64,000 nucleotides of DNA, taken from NCBI RefSeq assembly GCF_000176015.1, contig NZ_ACYY01000005.1, positions 62,001 to 126,000 of the forward strand, written 5' to 3'. Under the pieces are notes generated by a model. That model was given only the letters and a program-made list of their open reading frames with translations, searched no databases and was not told the origin of the DNA. Within the stretch, counting starts at the first letter, position 1. Every line of letters starts with the position of its first letter. Shown in pieces: positions 38,709 to 46,496 of this stretch. The DNA comes from Rhodobacter ferrooxidans (lineage in GTDB: Bacteria > Pseudomonadota > Alphaproteobacteria > Rhodobacterales > Rhodobacteraceae). A program made the position numbers and the translations under genes.

Positions 38709-39512
38709 CTACCTGCCGCCTAACCCCGGCGACGGCCGTTTGGCGTCGGCGGGCAGGGGGCTGCCGTGGAAGATCTTGTTCAGCAGCGCCGCCTTGGCCA
38801 CCGCCTGCGCCGTGGTGTCCACCTCCAGCGCCTCGCGCGCCAGCCGCAGGTGCTTTTCCACCATCGCCACCGAAATGCGCATCAACTGGCTGATATCCTG
38901 CGTGGTCTTGCCATCGGCCACCCATTCCAGCGCCTGCCGCTGCCGATCGGTCAGGTTGCGGCGGCGGGTGGCCATCGGCAGTTGGCTGATTTTCAGATGC
39001 ATCATGTTGGCCACCGCCAGCAACGGCTGGCCGTGGTTGGCCCAGATGTCGTCCACGTCATCATGGCTCAGGCAGGTGTCACCAATAAGCCCCAGCCCAC
39101 CCTTGGACCGCGGTGCCGCCGAGGGGAAAGAGATGGTGATCCCGGCCACCACCCCCATGGCGATATTGCTGCGCACTGTCTCGGCCTGATCGGCGGTCAA
39201 ATCGCCCGCGGCCAGCGCCTCGTGCACCCAGCGCCAGGTGCAGGCCCCGACATTGTGCAGCGCCCAGTGAAACAGCGGCGTGCGGGCATAGAACCGGTCG
39301 CGGGTAAACACCCGCAGATACTCCGGTGAGCTGGTGGTCAGAAACAACGCATCCGCCGGATCGCCCAGCGTGGTGTCGGTCATGAACCGGGTGAAGCTGT
39401 AATTGACCCGCGCAAAACCCAGATCGCGGTAGTAGGGCGTGCTCAGCGCCCAGACCTCGTTGACCGACCGGGCGTGAGCAATTTCACCCAGGAGTTGAAA
39501 AACCTCTGTCAC
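38709..39512 (-). CDS. Orphan LuxR-type regulator with altered ligand site
   Basis: Protein of 267 aa. The N-terminal autoinducer-binding-like domain (about 20-165) includes SPEYLRVFTRDRFYARTPLFHW. The C-terminal LuxR HTH (about 185-245) reads LTDRQRQALEWVADGKTTQD and then SVAMVEKHLRLAREAL. At the place of the conserved AHL-binding Asp-Pro-Val of TraR/LuxR it has Thr-Pro-Leu, and the preceding Trp/Tyr are also changed, so binding of a classic AHL is doubtful. No luxI gene is nearby. It uses a GTG start and is divergent from the FAD oxidoreductase gene. Confidence 0.85.
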   Translation of the reverse strand: MTEVFQLLGEIAHARSVNEVWALSTPYYRDLGFARVNYSFTRFMTDTTLGDPADALFLTTSSPEYLRVFTRDRFYARTPLFHWALHNVGACTWRWVHEALAAGDLTADQAETVRSNIAMGVVAGITISFPSAAPRSKGGLGLIGDTCLSHDDVDDIWANHGQPLLAVANMMHLKISQLPMATRRRNLTDRQRQALEWVADGKTTQDISQLMRISVAMVEKHLRLAREALEVDTTAQAVAKAALLNKIFHGSPLPADAKRPSPGLGGR

Positions 39513-39665
39513 CGTTTCACCATACTCTTACACCAATGGGAACAAATCCCCGATTTTCCCGCAGGTTGCGCGGCACGGGCTGTTCTCGACACAAATCTTG
39601 TATTAGCGATCACAGCGATGCCTTGTCGAGTGCCAAGGCGCATGATTCCCGGCAGTGAGGCAGGA

Positions 39666-40847
39666 ATGACGGACAGGGCGGTGGATGTCGCAATCATCGG
39701 CGGGGCGGTGATGGGGGCGGCGGCGGCGTATTGGCTGACGCGGATGCAGCCGGGGCTGCGGGTGATGGTGATCGAGCGTGACACCAGCTTTGCCCGGGCC
39801 TCCACGGCGCTGTCGGTGGCCTCGATCCGCCAGCAGTTCACCACGGCGGTGAACGTCGAAATCTCGCGCTTTGGCATTGATTTCATACGGAATTTCAAGG
39901 AACGGCTGGGGGTCGATGTCGGGGTGTCCTCGCTGGGGCTGAAAGAGAACGGCTATCTGTTTCTCAGCACGACAGCCGAGGGCAGGGCGCAGCTTGCGCA
40001 GGTCGCCGCAATGCAGCGTGCCCATGGGGCAGCCACCGAAGTGCTGGACCCCGACGCGCTGGCGGCACGGTTTCCCTGGCTGAATGTCGCCGATCTGACC
40101 GCGGGCTCGTTCGGGCCGCGCGACGAGGGTTGGTTTGACAATATGGGCCTGCTGGCGGGGTTTCGTGCTGCCGCCAAAATGCAAGGCGCGCTGTTTGTCA
40201 GCGACGAGGTGGTGGAGATCGAGGTTGCACACGGCAAGGTTGTGGCCCTCGCGCTGGCCAAGGCCGGTCGGGTGGCTTGCGGTGCCGCGATCAATGCCGC
40301 GGGCACCAGGGCGGCGCAGGTGATGGCCATGGCCGGGCTGGCGCTGCCGGTCGAGCCGCGCAAACGCACGGTGTTCGTGATCGACGCGCCCAACGCCCGC
40401 CATCCGCAAGCGCCGCTGCTGGTCGATGCCGGTTTCTATCTGCGGCCCGAGCACAGCGGCTGGATCACCGCGACCGTGCCGCAGGACGACGGGCCTTGCG
40501 CGCCGGACGATTTCGAGCCGGACCTGCATCTGTTCGAAGACGTGATCTGGGAACAGCTTTACCATCGCGCGCCGGGCTTTGACGCGGTCAAGGTAATCCG
40601 ACACTGGGTCGGGCATTACGCCTACAACACGCTGGACCAGAACGCGATCCTCGGGCCGCATCCGGCCTTGCCGAACCTTTTCCTGATGAACGGCTTTTCC
40701 GGCCACGGCTTGCAACAAGCGCCCGCCATCGGCCGCGGCATTGCCGAACATCTGCTGCACGGCGGCTGGCGCAGCCTTGATCTTTCTGATCTGTCCGTGG
40801 GTCGGGTGCTGGACGGAAAACCGTTTCTGGAAATGGCAATCGTTTAG
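39666..40847 (+). CDS. FAD-dependent oxidoreductase (DAO family)
   Basis: Protein of 393 aa. The dinucleotide-binding start is VAIIGGAVMGAAAAYWL (residues 8-24). ERDTSFARASTALSVASIRQQF follows, which fits DAO/FOXRED1-like amine or amino-acid oxidases. The C-terminal segment FLMNGFSGHGLQQAPAIGRG is the usual FAD-closing motif. The ATG at 39666 gives the family-like N-terminus. It sits alone opposite the luxR-like gene, which could regulate it; the substrate is unknown. Its stop lies about 110 bp before the prophage junction. Confidence 0.88.
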   Translation: MTDRAVDVAIIGGAVMGAAAAYWLTRMQPGLRVMVIERDTSFARASTALSVASIRQQFTTAVNVEISRFGIDFIRNFKERLGVDVGVSSLGLKENGYLFLSTTAEGRAQLAQVAAMQRAHGAATEVLDPDALAARFPWLNVADLTAGSFGPRDEGWFDNMGLLAGFRAAAKMQGALFVSDEVVEIEVAHGKVVALALAKAGRVACGAAINAAGTRAAQVMAMAGLALPVEPRKRTVFVIDAPNARHPQAPLLVDAGFYLRPEHSGWITATVPQDDGPCAPDDFEPDLHLFEDVIWEQLYHRAPGFDAVKVIRHWVGHYAYNTLDQNAILGPHPALPNLFLMNGFSGHGLQQAPAIGRGIAEHLLHGGWRSLDLSDLSVGRVLDGKPFLEMAIV

Positions 40848-40947
40848 GGAAACCGTTTTCCAGCAATGCGTTGCAATTCAAAGCTCAGTTGCCGTGTGAA
40901 CTTCATCGACGCGATCCGCAAGCGGAGTGCAAACCTGGGTCGCATTA

Positions 40948-40979
40948 ATATTACATAATATTGATTATCGGCGTTGTGT
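40948..40979. other. Left prophage junction (attL), dif-like
   Basis: The core TATTGATTAT lies at 40959-40968. Read as a Xer site, the left arm ends ACATAA, then a 6-nt centre TATTGA, then TTATCGGCG. Host sequence is on the left arm and phage sequence on the right. The AT-rich stretch stands out in otherwise GC-rich DNA. Confidence 0.65.
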
Positions 40980-41022
40980 ATGAAATCGAACCATCGGGCA
41001 TCCCGCCCGTGGAGTTCGTGAA

Positions 41023-41160
41023 ATGGCTAAAATTCTGCAATCTGCCAAGCTTCGTGTGATTGTGCTGCCCCTTCTGGGCGTGCTTGGCACCCTGTTTGCC
41101 ATGGTCTGGCCGGTCGGTCAAAAGGCCTTTTGTGCCGGTATTGCCTCGCTGGTGATCTGA
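41023..41160 (+). CDS. Microvirus small membrane protein
   Basis: Peptide of 45 aa, first gene of the prophage. A short basic N-terminus (MAKILQSAKLR) is followed by one long or two short hydrophobic stretches (VIVLPLLGVLGTLFAMVW and AFCAGIASLVI). GGAG lies 8 nt before the ATG. The stop TGA overlaps the next ATG (TGATG). The phage carries a cytoplasmic-type endolysin without a signal peptide, so a holin role is a reasonable guess. A minor structural or lysis protein is equally possible. No family was recognised. Confidence 0.7.
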   Translation: MAKILQSAKLRVIVLPLLGVLGTLFAMVWPVGQKAFCAGIASLVI

Positions 41161-41393
41161 TGGCCGTCCTCGCGCGTGTTTTCCGCAAGCCTAGCTTGCA
41201 GCAAGAGGATCGGCTCCCGGTCTCGACCTATGACGAGGCGGTTCGTCGCCTCGTCCAAATTCGTCTTGATGATACCGTTACGGATGAGGCTTATAGCCTC
41301 GCCGTTAATCTTGTCGCGGACATTTTTTGGGTCGCTGACAAGCGGTTGCGTCGTGACGTGGCGGTGGCGGCTCGCCAGCTTGGCGGTGTTTGA
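41160..41393 (+). CDS. Microvirus protein of unknown function, 77 aa
   Basis: A soluble, charged protein of 77 aa with predicted helices (YDEAVRRLVQIRLDDTV; ADKRLRRDVAVAARQLG). The ATG at 41160 overlaps the upstream stop, and the stop overlaps the pilot-protein ATG (both TGATG), so it is translated as part of the structural operon. Its place before the pilot gene suggests an assembly or scaffolding role, but I see no homology to support a name. Confidence 0.7.
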   Translation: MAVLARVFRKPSLQQEDRLPVSTYDEAVRRLVQIRLDDTVTDEAYSLAVNLVADIFWVADKRLRRDVAVAARQLGGV

Positions 41394-42235
41394 TGATTAA
41401 TCCCGCCTTTATCTCCGCTGGCGCTACGCTTCTCAGCGGCTTGCTTGGCAAGAAAGCCCCGTCCGCCAAGGCCAATGCTTACGGCCATGTCAAAGGCATC
41501 ATGCGGGCCGCTGAGGATTTCAAAATCAATCCGCTTACTCTTCTGGGGTCGGTTGGCGCGGTTGGCGGTAGCCAATCGCAAAACTACATGGGTTCGGCTA
41601 TTGCTGATGCCGGGATGATCCTTGCGGATAATCTGGCGAAACGCCAGGACGAGGCCAAACTCTCGAAAACCAATGCCCTTGCACAGGAAAACACTGTGCT
41701 GCGGCAAAAGGTCATGTCGCTGACCTTGCGGCCCAAGGTGGGCGGCATTTATGCTGGCCAAAATTCCATGCCGACGCTTCGGCAGGCTCTTGGGGGTTCG
41801 GATGGCGCGGGTGATGTTACTGGTTCTGGCGGCGCCGGTTCTCCTGCTTCTCGGCAGGTATATGGCGGCGTTCCTAGCGGGCTGACGCCGCTTATCACGC
41901 GCGATAATGGTGATCCGCGCCGACAGGTCGATAATACGGCGGTCATTTCTGACCCCGGCTATATCGTTATCGACAGTCCCTCGCTTGGCGGGGCTTTCCC
42001 GGTTCCGGCGGTTAACGGCGAAGTCCTTGATCTTTCGCAAGGCGCTATGGTCGGGGGTTCCCTTCTTTGGGATCGCGTGGGAAAGCGCGGTCAAAGTGAT
42101 CGAAAAAAATGGGATGAAATGGGGCTGACCACAGCCGGTCGGAATTATCTCCGCTGGCAATGGCCGGACATTGATCCGCAAGCAAAGCATAAGCCTCTTG
42201 CGTTCAATGGGCGGCGGTTTCCGTTGTTACCATGA
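41393..42235 (+). CDS. Microvirus DNA pilot (minor spike) protein, VP2/H-like
   Basis: Protein of 280 aa that in Microviridae guides ssDNA through the envelope. The N-terminal amphipathic/hydrophobic MINPAFISAGATLLSGLLG is typical. Residues about 40-60 hold KINPLTLLGSVGAVGGSQSQ, the DNA-pilot signature (NPLTLLG). A helical QDEAKLSKTNALAQENTVLRQKV-like coiled coil is at about 85-110. The C-terminal half is Gly/Ser-rich, then ordered. The start ATG overlaps the stop of the 77-aa gene and its stop overlaps the next ATG (ATGA). Confidence 0.88.
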   Translation: MINPAFISAGATLLSGLLGKKAPSAKANAYGHVKGIMRAAEDFKINPLTLLGSVGAVGGSQSQNYMGSAIADAGMILADNLAKRQDEAKLSKTNALAQENTVLRQKVMSLTLRPKVGGIYAGQNSMPTLRQALGGSDGAGDVTGSGGAGSPASRQVYGGVPSGLTPLITRDNGDPRRQVDNTAVISDPGYIVIDSPSLGGAFPVPAVNGEVLDLSQGAMVGGSLLWDRVGKRGQSDRKKWDEMGLTTAGRNYLRWQWPDIDPQAKHKPLAFNGRRFPLLP

Positions 42236-42336
42236 AAAAACCCTGTTCCTCCTGCGCAAAACGCGCAGCCGCTATCAAGCGGCTGGGCAAGAAAATCGGC
42301 TCCACCATCATCAAACTGAAAGGACGTAAGTCTTGA
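42232..42336 (+). CDS. Microvirus J-like basic DNA-binding peptide
   Basis: Peptide of 34 aa, too short for most gene finders: MKKPCSSCAKRAAAIKRLGK then KIGSTIIKLKGRKS. Twelve of 34 residues are Lys or Arg and none is acidic. An N-terminal C-x2-C pair is present. It overlaps the pilot gene stop (ATGA) and the capsid gene start (TTGA), so it is almost certainly translated. In phiX174 the 38-aa basic J protein, which neutralises packaged ssDNA, also lies directly before the capsid gene. Size, charge and position point to an analogous role. Confidence 0.75.
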   Translation: MKKPCSSCAKRAAAIKRLGKKIGSTIIKLKGRKS

Positions 42337-43898
42337 AAAATTATCAATCCACTCGCAACACGCGGCGCGAAAGTCGCACCCTTGTTGGGCGTTTTCGCGG
42401 CGGCAAGTTGTTTCCGGTCTTGGCAACTGCCGTGCGCGGTAGCGAAGGCGGTTTGCTCTCGCAAAATGTGACGCTGGAGCTTGATCCCATTGCCGGTCGG
42501 CTGATCACGCCGATTACCGCCGAGATGTATTCCGTTTTTGTGTCGGTTCAGGCAATCGACGCAATCATTTCGCCGGAAAACGCTTATTCCGGGATGACGG
42601 ATGTCATTCGGGAAAAGCTTCTGACCGGCAATCCGCTGTTCGTCACTGAGGCCGAAAGCGACATTTCGAAAGCTTGCGGTGTTAATCCGCGTCGGATTAC
42701 GGGGGTCGCTCGTGTCAACCAAGCCGTGCGCATCGCACACAACGCCGCCGTGAATTTCCTGCGTCAGCGGAAATATTCGAAGGCGGCGGTTCTGCTGCAT
42801 AGCAATACCGCTATCACGCCTGCCTTGATCGCCCAAACGGTCCTTGACCGGATGAACGGCGTCCTCGACCCCGAGGATAGGGTGAACGGTGCGGTTGCTC
42901 TGCAAATCCCTAATATGGTCCTTCCCGTGGAGGGTATTCGCTTTACCGGCGCTCCGGCCACGCAAAGCGCGGTTTGGCGGCAAGATGGCAATTGGTCCAC
43001 GCTTGACGCTGTGCACACGCAACAGTTGACGGTTGGCTTTGAAAAAACTGGCATTGGTGCTTCCATGGTGCCGCATGTGACGGCCAAGTTGAATGGTGCC
43101 ACTGCCGGCGCTGTGAATTTGGTCGATTTTTACAATGCTCAAACGCAAGATCGCCTTGTTCGTACCATGCGGGAAATTGCGGATGAAAATCCGGAATATG
43201 GCGATGAAATGATCCTGCGCTGGGCGCATGGTCTCTCCGTCGATCCGGGTCGGATGCCCATCCTTCTGGCGGAAAAAACCGTTACTTTCGGGCGCAACAT
43301 TGTGGGCGCGACCGATACGACCGGCGTTCAGGATGACGTCATCCGTTCCGATATGGCCGTGACCATGGGGTTTACCGTGCCGGTTCCCTCCACTGAATTG
43401 GGCGGTATCATCGTTACCTTCTGCACGGTTAAGCCCGATGAAACCATCTCGGCGCAACCGCATCCGATCCTTTCGGATGTTTGGGGGCTCGACAATTTCG
43501 TGGCGGATGAATTGGCGCTTGATCCGGTTCCGGTTACCGTCCGGGAAATGGATGCCGATTGCGCACAAGCGCAAGAGGCCACTGTCCTTTTCTATACCGG
43601 TCTGAACGCTCTCAAGGCAACCTACGTTCATTATGGCCTGTCGCGGCGGCTTGATCCTGCCACCGTCGAAAACAAGACGGCGGTTTGGCAACTGGAAATC
43701 CCTATGTCGGTCACGCCGGAAAACATCCTGTATCCGGCGTCGCTCGACCATTTCCCCTTTGCTGATCAGAACGCAGAGGTTTGCACCTACACCGTCTCGT
43801 CCAATCTCGTCTTGCGGACCCCGATGATTTTCGGGCCGACGCCTGTCGAGGAATTGGCAATCATCGAAACCGCCGACATTTTTGAGGATGCACCGTGA
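42333..43898 (+). CDS. Microvirus major capsid protein VP1/F-like
   Basis: Coat protein of 521 aa, a normal length for Microviridae. Recognisable segments: an N-terminal basic arm (NTRRESRTLVGRFRGGKLFP), LSQNVTLELDPIAGRLITPI, VRIAHNAAVNFLRQRKY, NLVDFYNAQTQDRLVRTMRE, ILRWAHGLSVDPGR, FGRNIVGATDTTGVQ, VWGLDNFVADELALDPVPV and ENKTAVWQLEIPMSVTPENI. From memory these match the capsid proteins of microviruses of alphaproteobacteria. The start is TTG, overlapping the stop of the J-like gene, with AAAGGA about 9 nt upstream; the next ATG would remove 62 residues. Confidence 0.92.
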   Translation: MKNYQSTRNTRRESRTLVGRFRGGKLFPVLATAVRGSEGGLLSQNVTLELDPIAGRLITPITAEMYSVFVSVQAIDAIISPENAYSGMTDVIREKLLTGNPLFVTEAESDISKACGVNPRRITGVARVNQAVRIAHNAAVNFLRQRKYSKAAVLLHSNTAITPALIAQTVLDRMNGVLDPEDRVNGAVALQIPNMVLPVEGIRFTGAPATQSAVWRQDGNWSTLDAVHTQQLTVGFEKTGIGASMVPHVTAKLNGATAGAVNLVDFYNAQTQDRLVRTMREIADENPEYGDEMILRWAHGLSVDPGRMPILLAEKTVTFGRNIVGATDTTGVQDDVIRSDMAVTMGFTVPVPSTELGGIIVTFCTVKPDETISAQPHPILSDVWGLDNFVADELALDPVPVTVREMDADCAQAQEATVLFYTGLNALKATYVHYGLSRRLDPATVENKTAVWQLEIPMSVTPENILYPASLDHFPFADQNAEVCTYTVSSNLVLRTPMIFGPTPVEELAIIETADIFEDAP

Positions 43899-44326
43899 TG
43901 TTCAGCGAAAACCCCAAGTCGTGGGTCGTCTCCGCCAAGGGCGGAACGGTTCGGTATGTCTCCGCCGATGGCGAAAACCTCTTTGAGGTCGCCGTCTCCA
44001 AGGGGCGTGAGCGTCTCGGTCCCTATCTGGAAATGTGCCCTCCTGGCGCAACGCTTGAACCGATGGGTGATCTTGTCATCATCCCGCCTCGGTCGGGCTA
44101 CGGCGTCCAGCGCTATGGCGCTGGTTCGCATGACAGCGGTGCAAACCCGGTGTTCAAACCGACCTCGGCCTCCCGCATGGAAAAGGAATTGCGCCTCACT
44201 CTGAACAAGATGCAGGCCGCAACCAATCGCCTTGAGGCGCGCGAGCGCGCCCTGGGCTCTATCGAGCGCGTGCCGGAAGCGCCGGTTGAAACGCCGCAGT
44301 CCAAGGAAGAGCCGCTTGTCGAGTAG
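43898..44326 (+). CDS. Microvirus protein, possible scaffolding protein
   Basis: Protein of 142 aa. The N-terminal half is beta-rich (SWVVSAKGGTVRYVSADG); the C-terminal half is a likely coiled coil (SRMEKELRLTLNKMQAATNR, then LEARERALGSIE) with a Pro/Glu-rich acidic tail. The ATG overlaps the capsid stop (TGATG). Its size, helical tail and position beside the capsid gene fit an internal scaffolding (VP3/B-like) protein, but no sequence motif proves it. Confidence 0.7.
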   Translation: MFSENPKSWVVSAKGGTVRYVSADGENLFEVAVSKGRERLGPYLEMCPPGATLEPMGDLVIIPPRSGYGVQRYGAGSHDSGANPVFKPTSASRMEKELRLTLNKMQAATNRLEARERALGSIERVPEAPVETPQSKEEPLVE

Positions 44327-44666
44327 GCAATATATCAAGCGGGTCTGGCGGGTTCCCAAGGATCGGGGGCCCGCCGTCTATCTCTCTGCGGTCGTCGTGA
44401 AACTGCTCGTGAAACATGGCTGGCCCGCTAAGGCCGACTCGGTCGGTTCCTTTTCCTTTTGCATCGTTCATCATGAAAAGGGGGAAGATGCTCCCGACGA
44501 CTTTTGGGCTGCGGTCTCCATCGCCGTTCGTATCGTGGCGCGCACCTATAATGTGCAAGTCTCGGAAATCTCGGGTTTCGTTCAATTTGAACGGTCCTAC
44601 ATCGTGACCGCTGGCGGTCACTTCAAAGAGGCAAATCATGTTTTACCAAGGGAAAGCGCGCCATGA
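44316..44666 (+). CDS. Microvirus protein of unknown function, 116 aa
   Basis: Protein of 116 aa starting at a TTG (44316) with AAGGAAGAG 5 nt upstream and overlapping the previous gene by 11 nt. An ATG option in this frame occurs only far upstream inside the preceding gene. The sequence contains FSFCIVHHEKGEDAPDDFWA and VRIVARTYNVQVSEISGFVQ. It is soluble with one Cys and a His pair. Its end overlaps the amidase gene by 29 nt. I do not recognise the family; a role in lysis or assembly is possible from position only. Confidence 0.65.
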   Translation: MSSRQYIKRVWRVPKDRGPAVYLSAVVVKLLVKHGWPAKADSVGSFSFCIVHHEKGEDAPDDFWAAVSIAVRIVARTYNVQVSEISGFVQFERSYIVTAGGHFKEANHVLPRESAP

Positions 44667-45090
44667 GGTGCGTGAGGTCATCCTTCACTGTGCCGCCATC
44701 AAGACCGGCCAATTCGCCGGGATGGGCGCCTTTCAAATCTTTTCCATCATCAACCGATGGCACAAGGAAAAGGGCTGGAAAAACGGCTTTGGGTATCACG
44801 GCCTGATCACGCCTGAGGGCGTGTTCTATAAAGGCCGTCCGTTCGATATGATCGGTGCTCATACTATCGGCCACAATGCCGGGACACTCGGCTTTCTCCT
44901 GATCGAAAGTCAAGAGATCGAGCGCATGGGCTTGTTCTCGGAATACTTTACCGAGGCGCAAGCCCAAACCCTTCTTTTGCTGCTCGACGGACTTCGCGAG
45001 CGCGGCATCACAAAGGTTTCGGGGCATAATGATTACGCCCCGAAACTCTGCCCCGGCTTCAAAGTCGAAACGTCCGACTGGCTCCCCTGA
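44638..45090 (+). CDS. T7-lysozyme-type N-acetylmuramoyl-L-alanine amidase
   Basis: Zinc amidase of 150 aa that cuts the bond between MurNAc and L-Ala in peptidoglycan. It aligns closely with phage T7 lysozyme: zinc ligands His17 (VILHCAA), His130 (SGHND) and Cys138 (PKLCPGF); catalytic Tyr53 (GYHGLI) and Lys136 (APKLC). RWHKEKGW corresponds to T7 RQWHKEQGW. AGAGG precedes the ATG. There is no signal peptide, so it needs a membrane lesion or holin to reach its substrate. Such an enzyme is not part of the classic microvirus gene set, which lyses by blocking murein synthesis. Confidence 0.95.
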   Translation: MFYQGKARHEVREVILHCAAIKTGQFAGMGAFQIFSIINRWHKEKGWKNGFGYHGLITPEGVFYKGRPFDMIGAHTIGHNAGTLGFLLIESQEIERMGLFSEYFTEAQAQTLLLLLDGLRERGITKVSGHNDYAPKLCPGFKVETSDWLP

Positions 45091-45095
45091 GCCTT

Positions 45096-45125
45096 GCCGC
45101 CGCCCCTCTTCAGAGGGGCGGCGGC
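45096..45125. terminator. 13-bp perfect hairpin between amidase and Rep genes
   Basis: GCCGCCGCCCCTC, loop TTCA, GAGGGGCGGCGGC: a perfect 13-bp stem starting 6 nt after the amidase stop. There is no T-run, so it may act as an attenuator or mRNA-stabilising 3' end. On the single-stranded genome it would fold as a DNA hairpin. It divides the structural/lysis operon from the replication gene. Confidence 0.6.
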
Positions 45126-45173
45126 TCTTATGCTCCTTGTTCCAGCATACACTTAAAGACAGAAAGAAAGACA

Positions 45174-46496
45174 ATGTGCACCCGACCTATAACGCGCGAT
45201 GGCAATACTTTCGCCTGCCGGACCTGTGATCAATGTATCTCGGTCCGGCGCGCGTCATGGATCGCGCGCGCGATGGCGGAAAAGTCCCTACATCCGCATA
45301 CGCTGGTGCTGGCGTTGACCTACAACGAAGAAACCCAAGAAAACCGCGACGCTGCCCGTATGTTTCAATATGCGGACGTGCGCGCCTTCATCAAAAGGCT
45401 GGCTGCTGCGGTGCGCTATGCGGACCCCACAGCGAAAGTGCGGTTCCTCTGTGCCGGTGAACAAGGCGACCGGAATGGGCGCTGTCACTGGCATCTGGTC
45501 ATTTATTCCGGCGTGGATATTACCACGCTCGGTAAGGTGCAGGGGTTTCCCAAGCGCCGCCCTGAGGAACGTAAAAGGGTGAAACCTGTCAAAGGTCTCC
45601 TGACCGAACGGTTTGATATGCTGACGGTCGGCAAAGACGAGCGGCGGCTTGATTGGACCCTTTGGGGCCATGGCTACGTGACCTTCCAAGAAGCGGACGA
45701 AGGCGGGATGCACTATGTCCTTTCTTACTGTCTTAAAGACCAGTTCACTGTGGAAAAGTCGCATGAAACCATGCGCGAGTCCAAAACCGAGAATTTCGCA
45801 ACTGGTCTCTTCCGCATGAGCAAACGGCCCGCCATAGGTGAGGCTTGGCTCTATGCGTATTTGGAAGGGCTTGAAGCCTCTGGCGGCGTCCTTCCTTCTG
45901 TCCAGCTTACCGTGCCCGGAATGTCTGGATACTGGCATCCAAACGGGCTTTTCCGGGAAAAGCTTCTTTGGGGCCTCGTCGCGCTGAACCAGCGCGCTTT
46001 ATGGTCCACGGGCGCTAATGCGCCGCAGTGGGCCGCGCTCCTGGCGTCTTGCGCCGAAAATGAAAAAGATTTGGAGGTTCTTAACAATGTCACGGAAGCG
46101 CAAACCGTCCGGCAGGACGTTGAACAATTTGAACGGCATCTTGCCCAGCGGCAACACAAACACGCGTTTGATGCCGGGCAACGTGACTTCCATCGGGTCT
46201 GTGCAAACCTTCTCCCTTGCGAAAACTGCCTCGGGCAGCTTTCCGAGCAAATCCTCAAAACGCTTGGCGTCGAAAGAATTTTCGACCGGGAAAACGGCGA
46301 AACAATCGGTGTTTACCGATATCGCGCCCTTGAAGGCTTCGCCGCCGTCGAAGAACGGCAAGAAACGCCGACCGGTGCGCTCTTTCGAGCCAACGCTTAC
46401 TGTATCAAACGAGGTTCCGAGTTCGCCCGACCGCTCCCACCCGGCGGATACGCCGGTTCAGGATACATCGGGCCGGGAAAGGTCGAAGACCTGTAA
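45174..46496 (+). CDS. Microvirus replication initiation protein (HUH endonuclease, VP4/A-like)
   Basis: Rolling-circle initiator of 440 aa. It begins MCTRPITRDGNTFACRTCDQ with a Cys cluster (Cys2, 15, 18, 21), as in gokushovirus VP4 proteins. The metal-binding HUH motif is RCHWHLVIYS (His105, His107). The nicking motif is HYVLSYCLKD with two tyrosines four residues apart (Tyr181, Tyr185) and Lys188, the phiX174 A-protein arrangement. A second CENC pair lies near 350. Purine-rich AAAGAAAGAC precedes the ATG. It is separated from the amidase gene by the strong hairpin, so it may have its own promoter. Confidence 0.92.
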   Translation: MCTRPITRDGNTFACRTCDQCISVRRASWIARAMAEKSLHPHTLVLALTYNEETQENRDAARMFQYADVRAFIKRLAAAVRYADPTAKVRFLCAGEQGDRNGRCHWHLVIYSGVDITTLGKVQGFPKRRPEERKRVKPVKGLLTERFDMLTVGKDERRLDWTLWGHGYVTFQEADEGGMHYVLSYCLKDQFTVEKSHETMRESKTENFATGLFRMSKRPAIGEAWLYAYLEGLEASGGVLPSVQLTVPGMSGYWHPNGLFREKLLWGLVALNQRALWSTGANAPQWAALLASCAENEKDLEVLNNVTEAQTVRQDVEQFERHLAQRQHKHAFDAGQRDFHRVCANLLPCENCLGQLSEQILKTLGVERIFDRENGETIGVYRYRALEGFAAVEERQETPTGALFRANAYCIKRGSEFARPLPPGGYAGSGYIGPGKVEDL

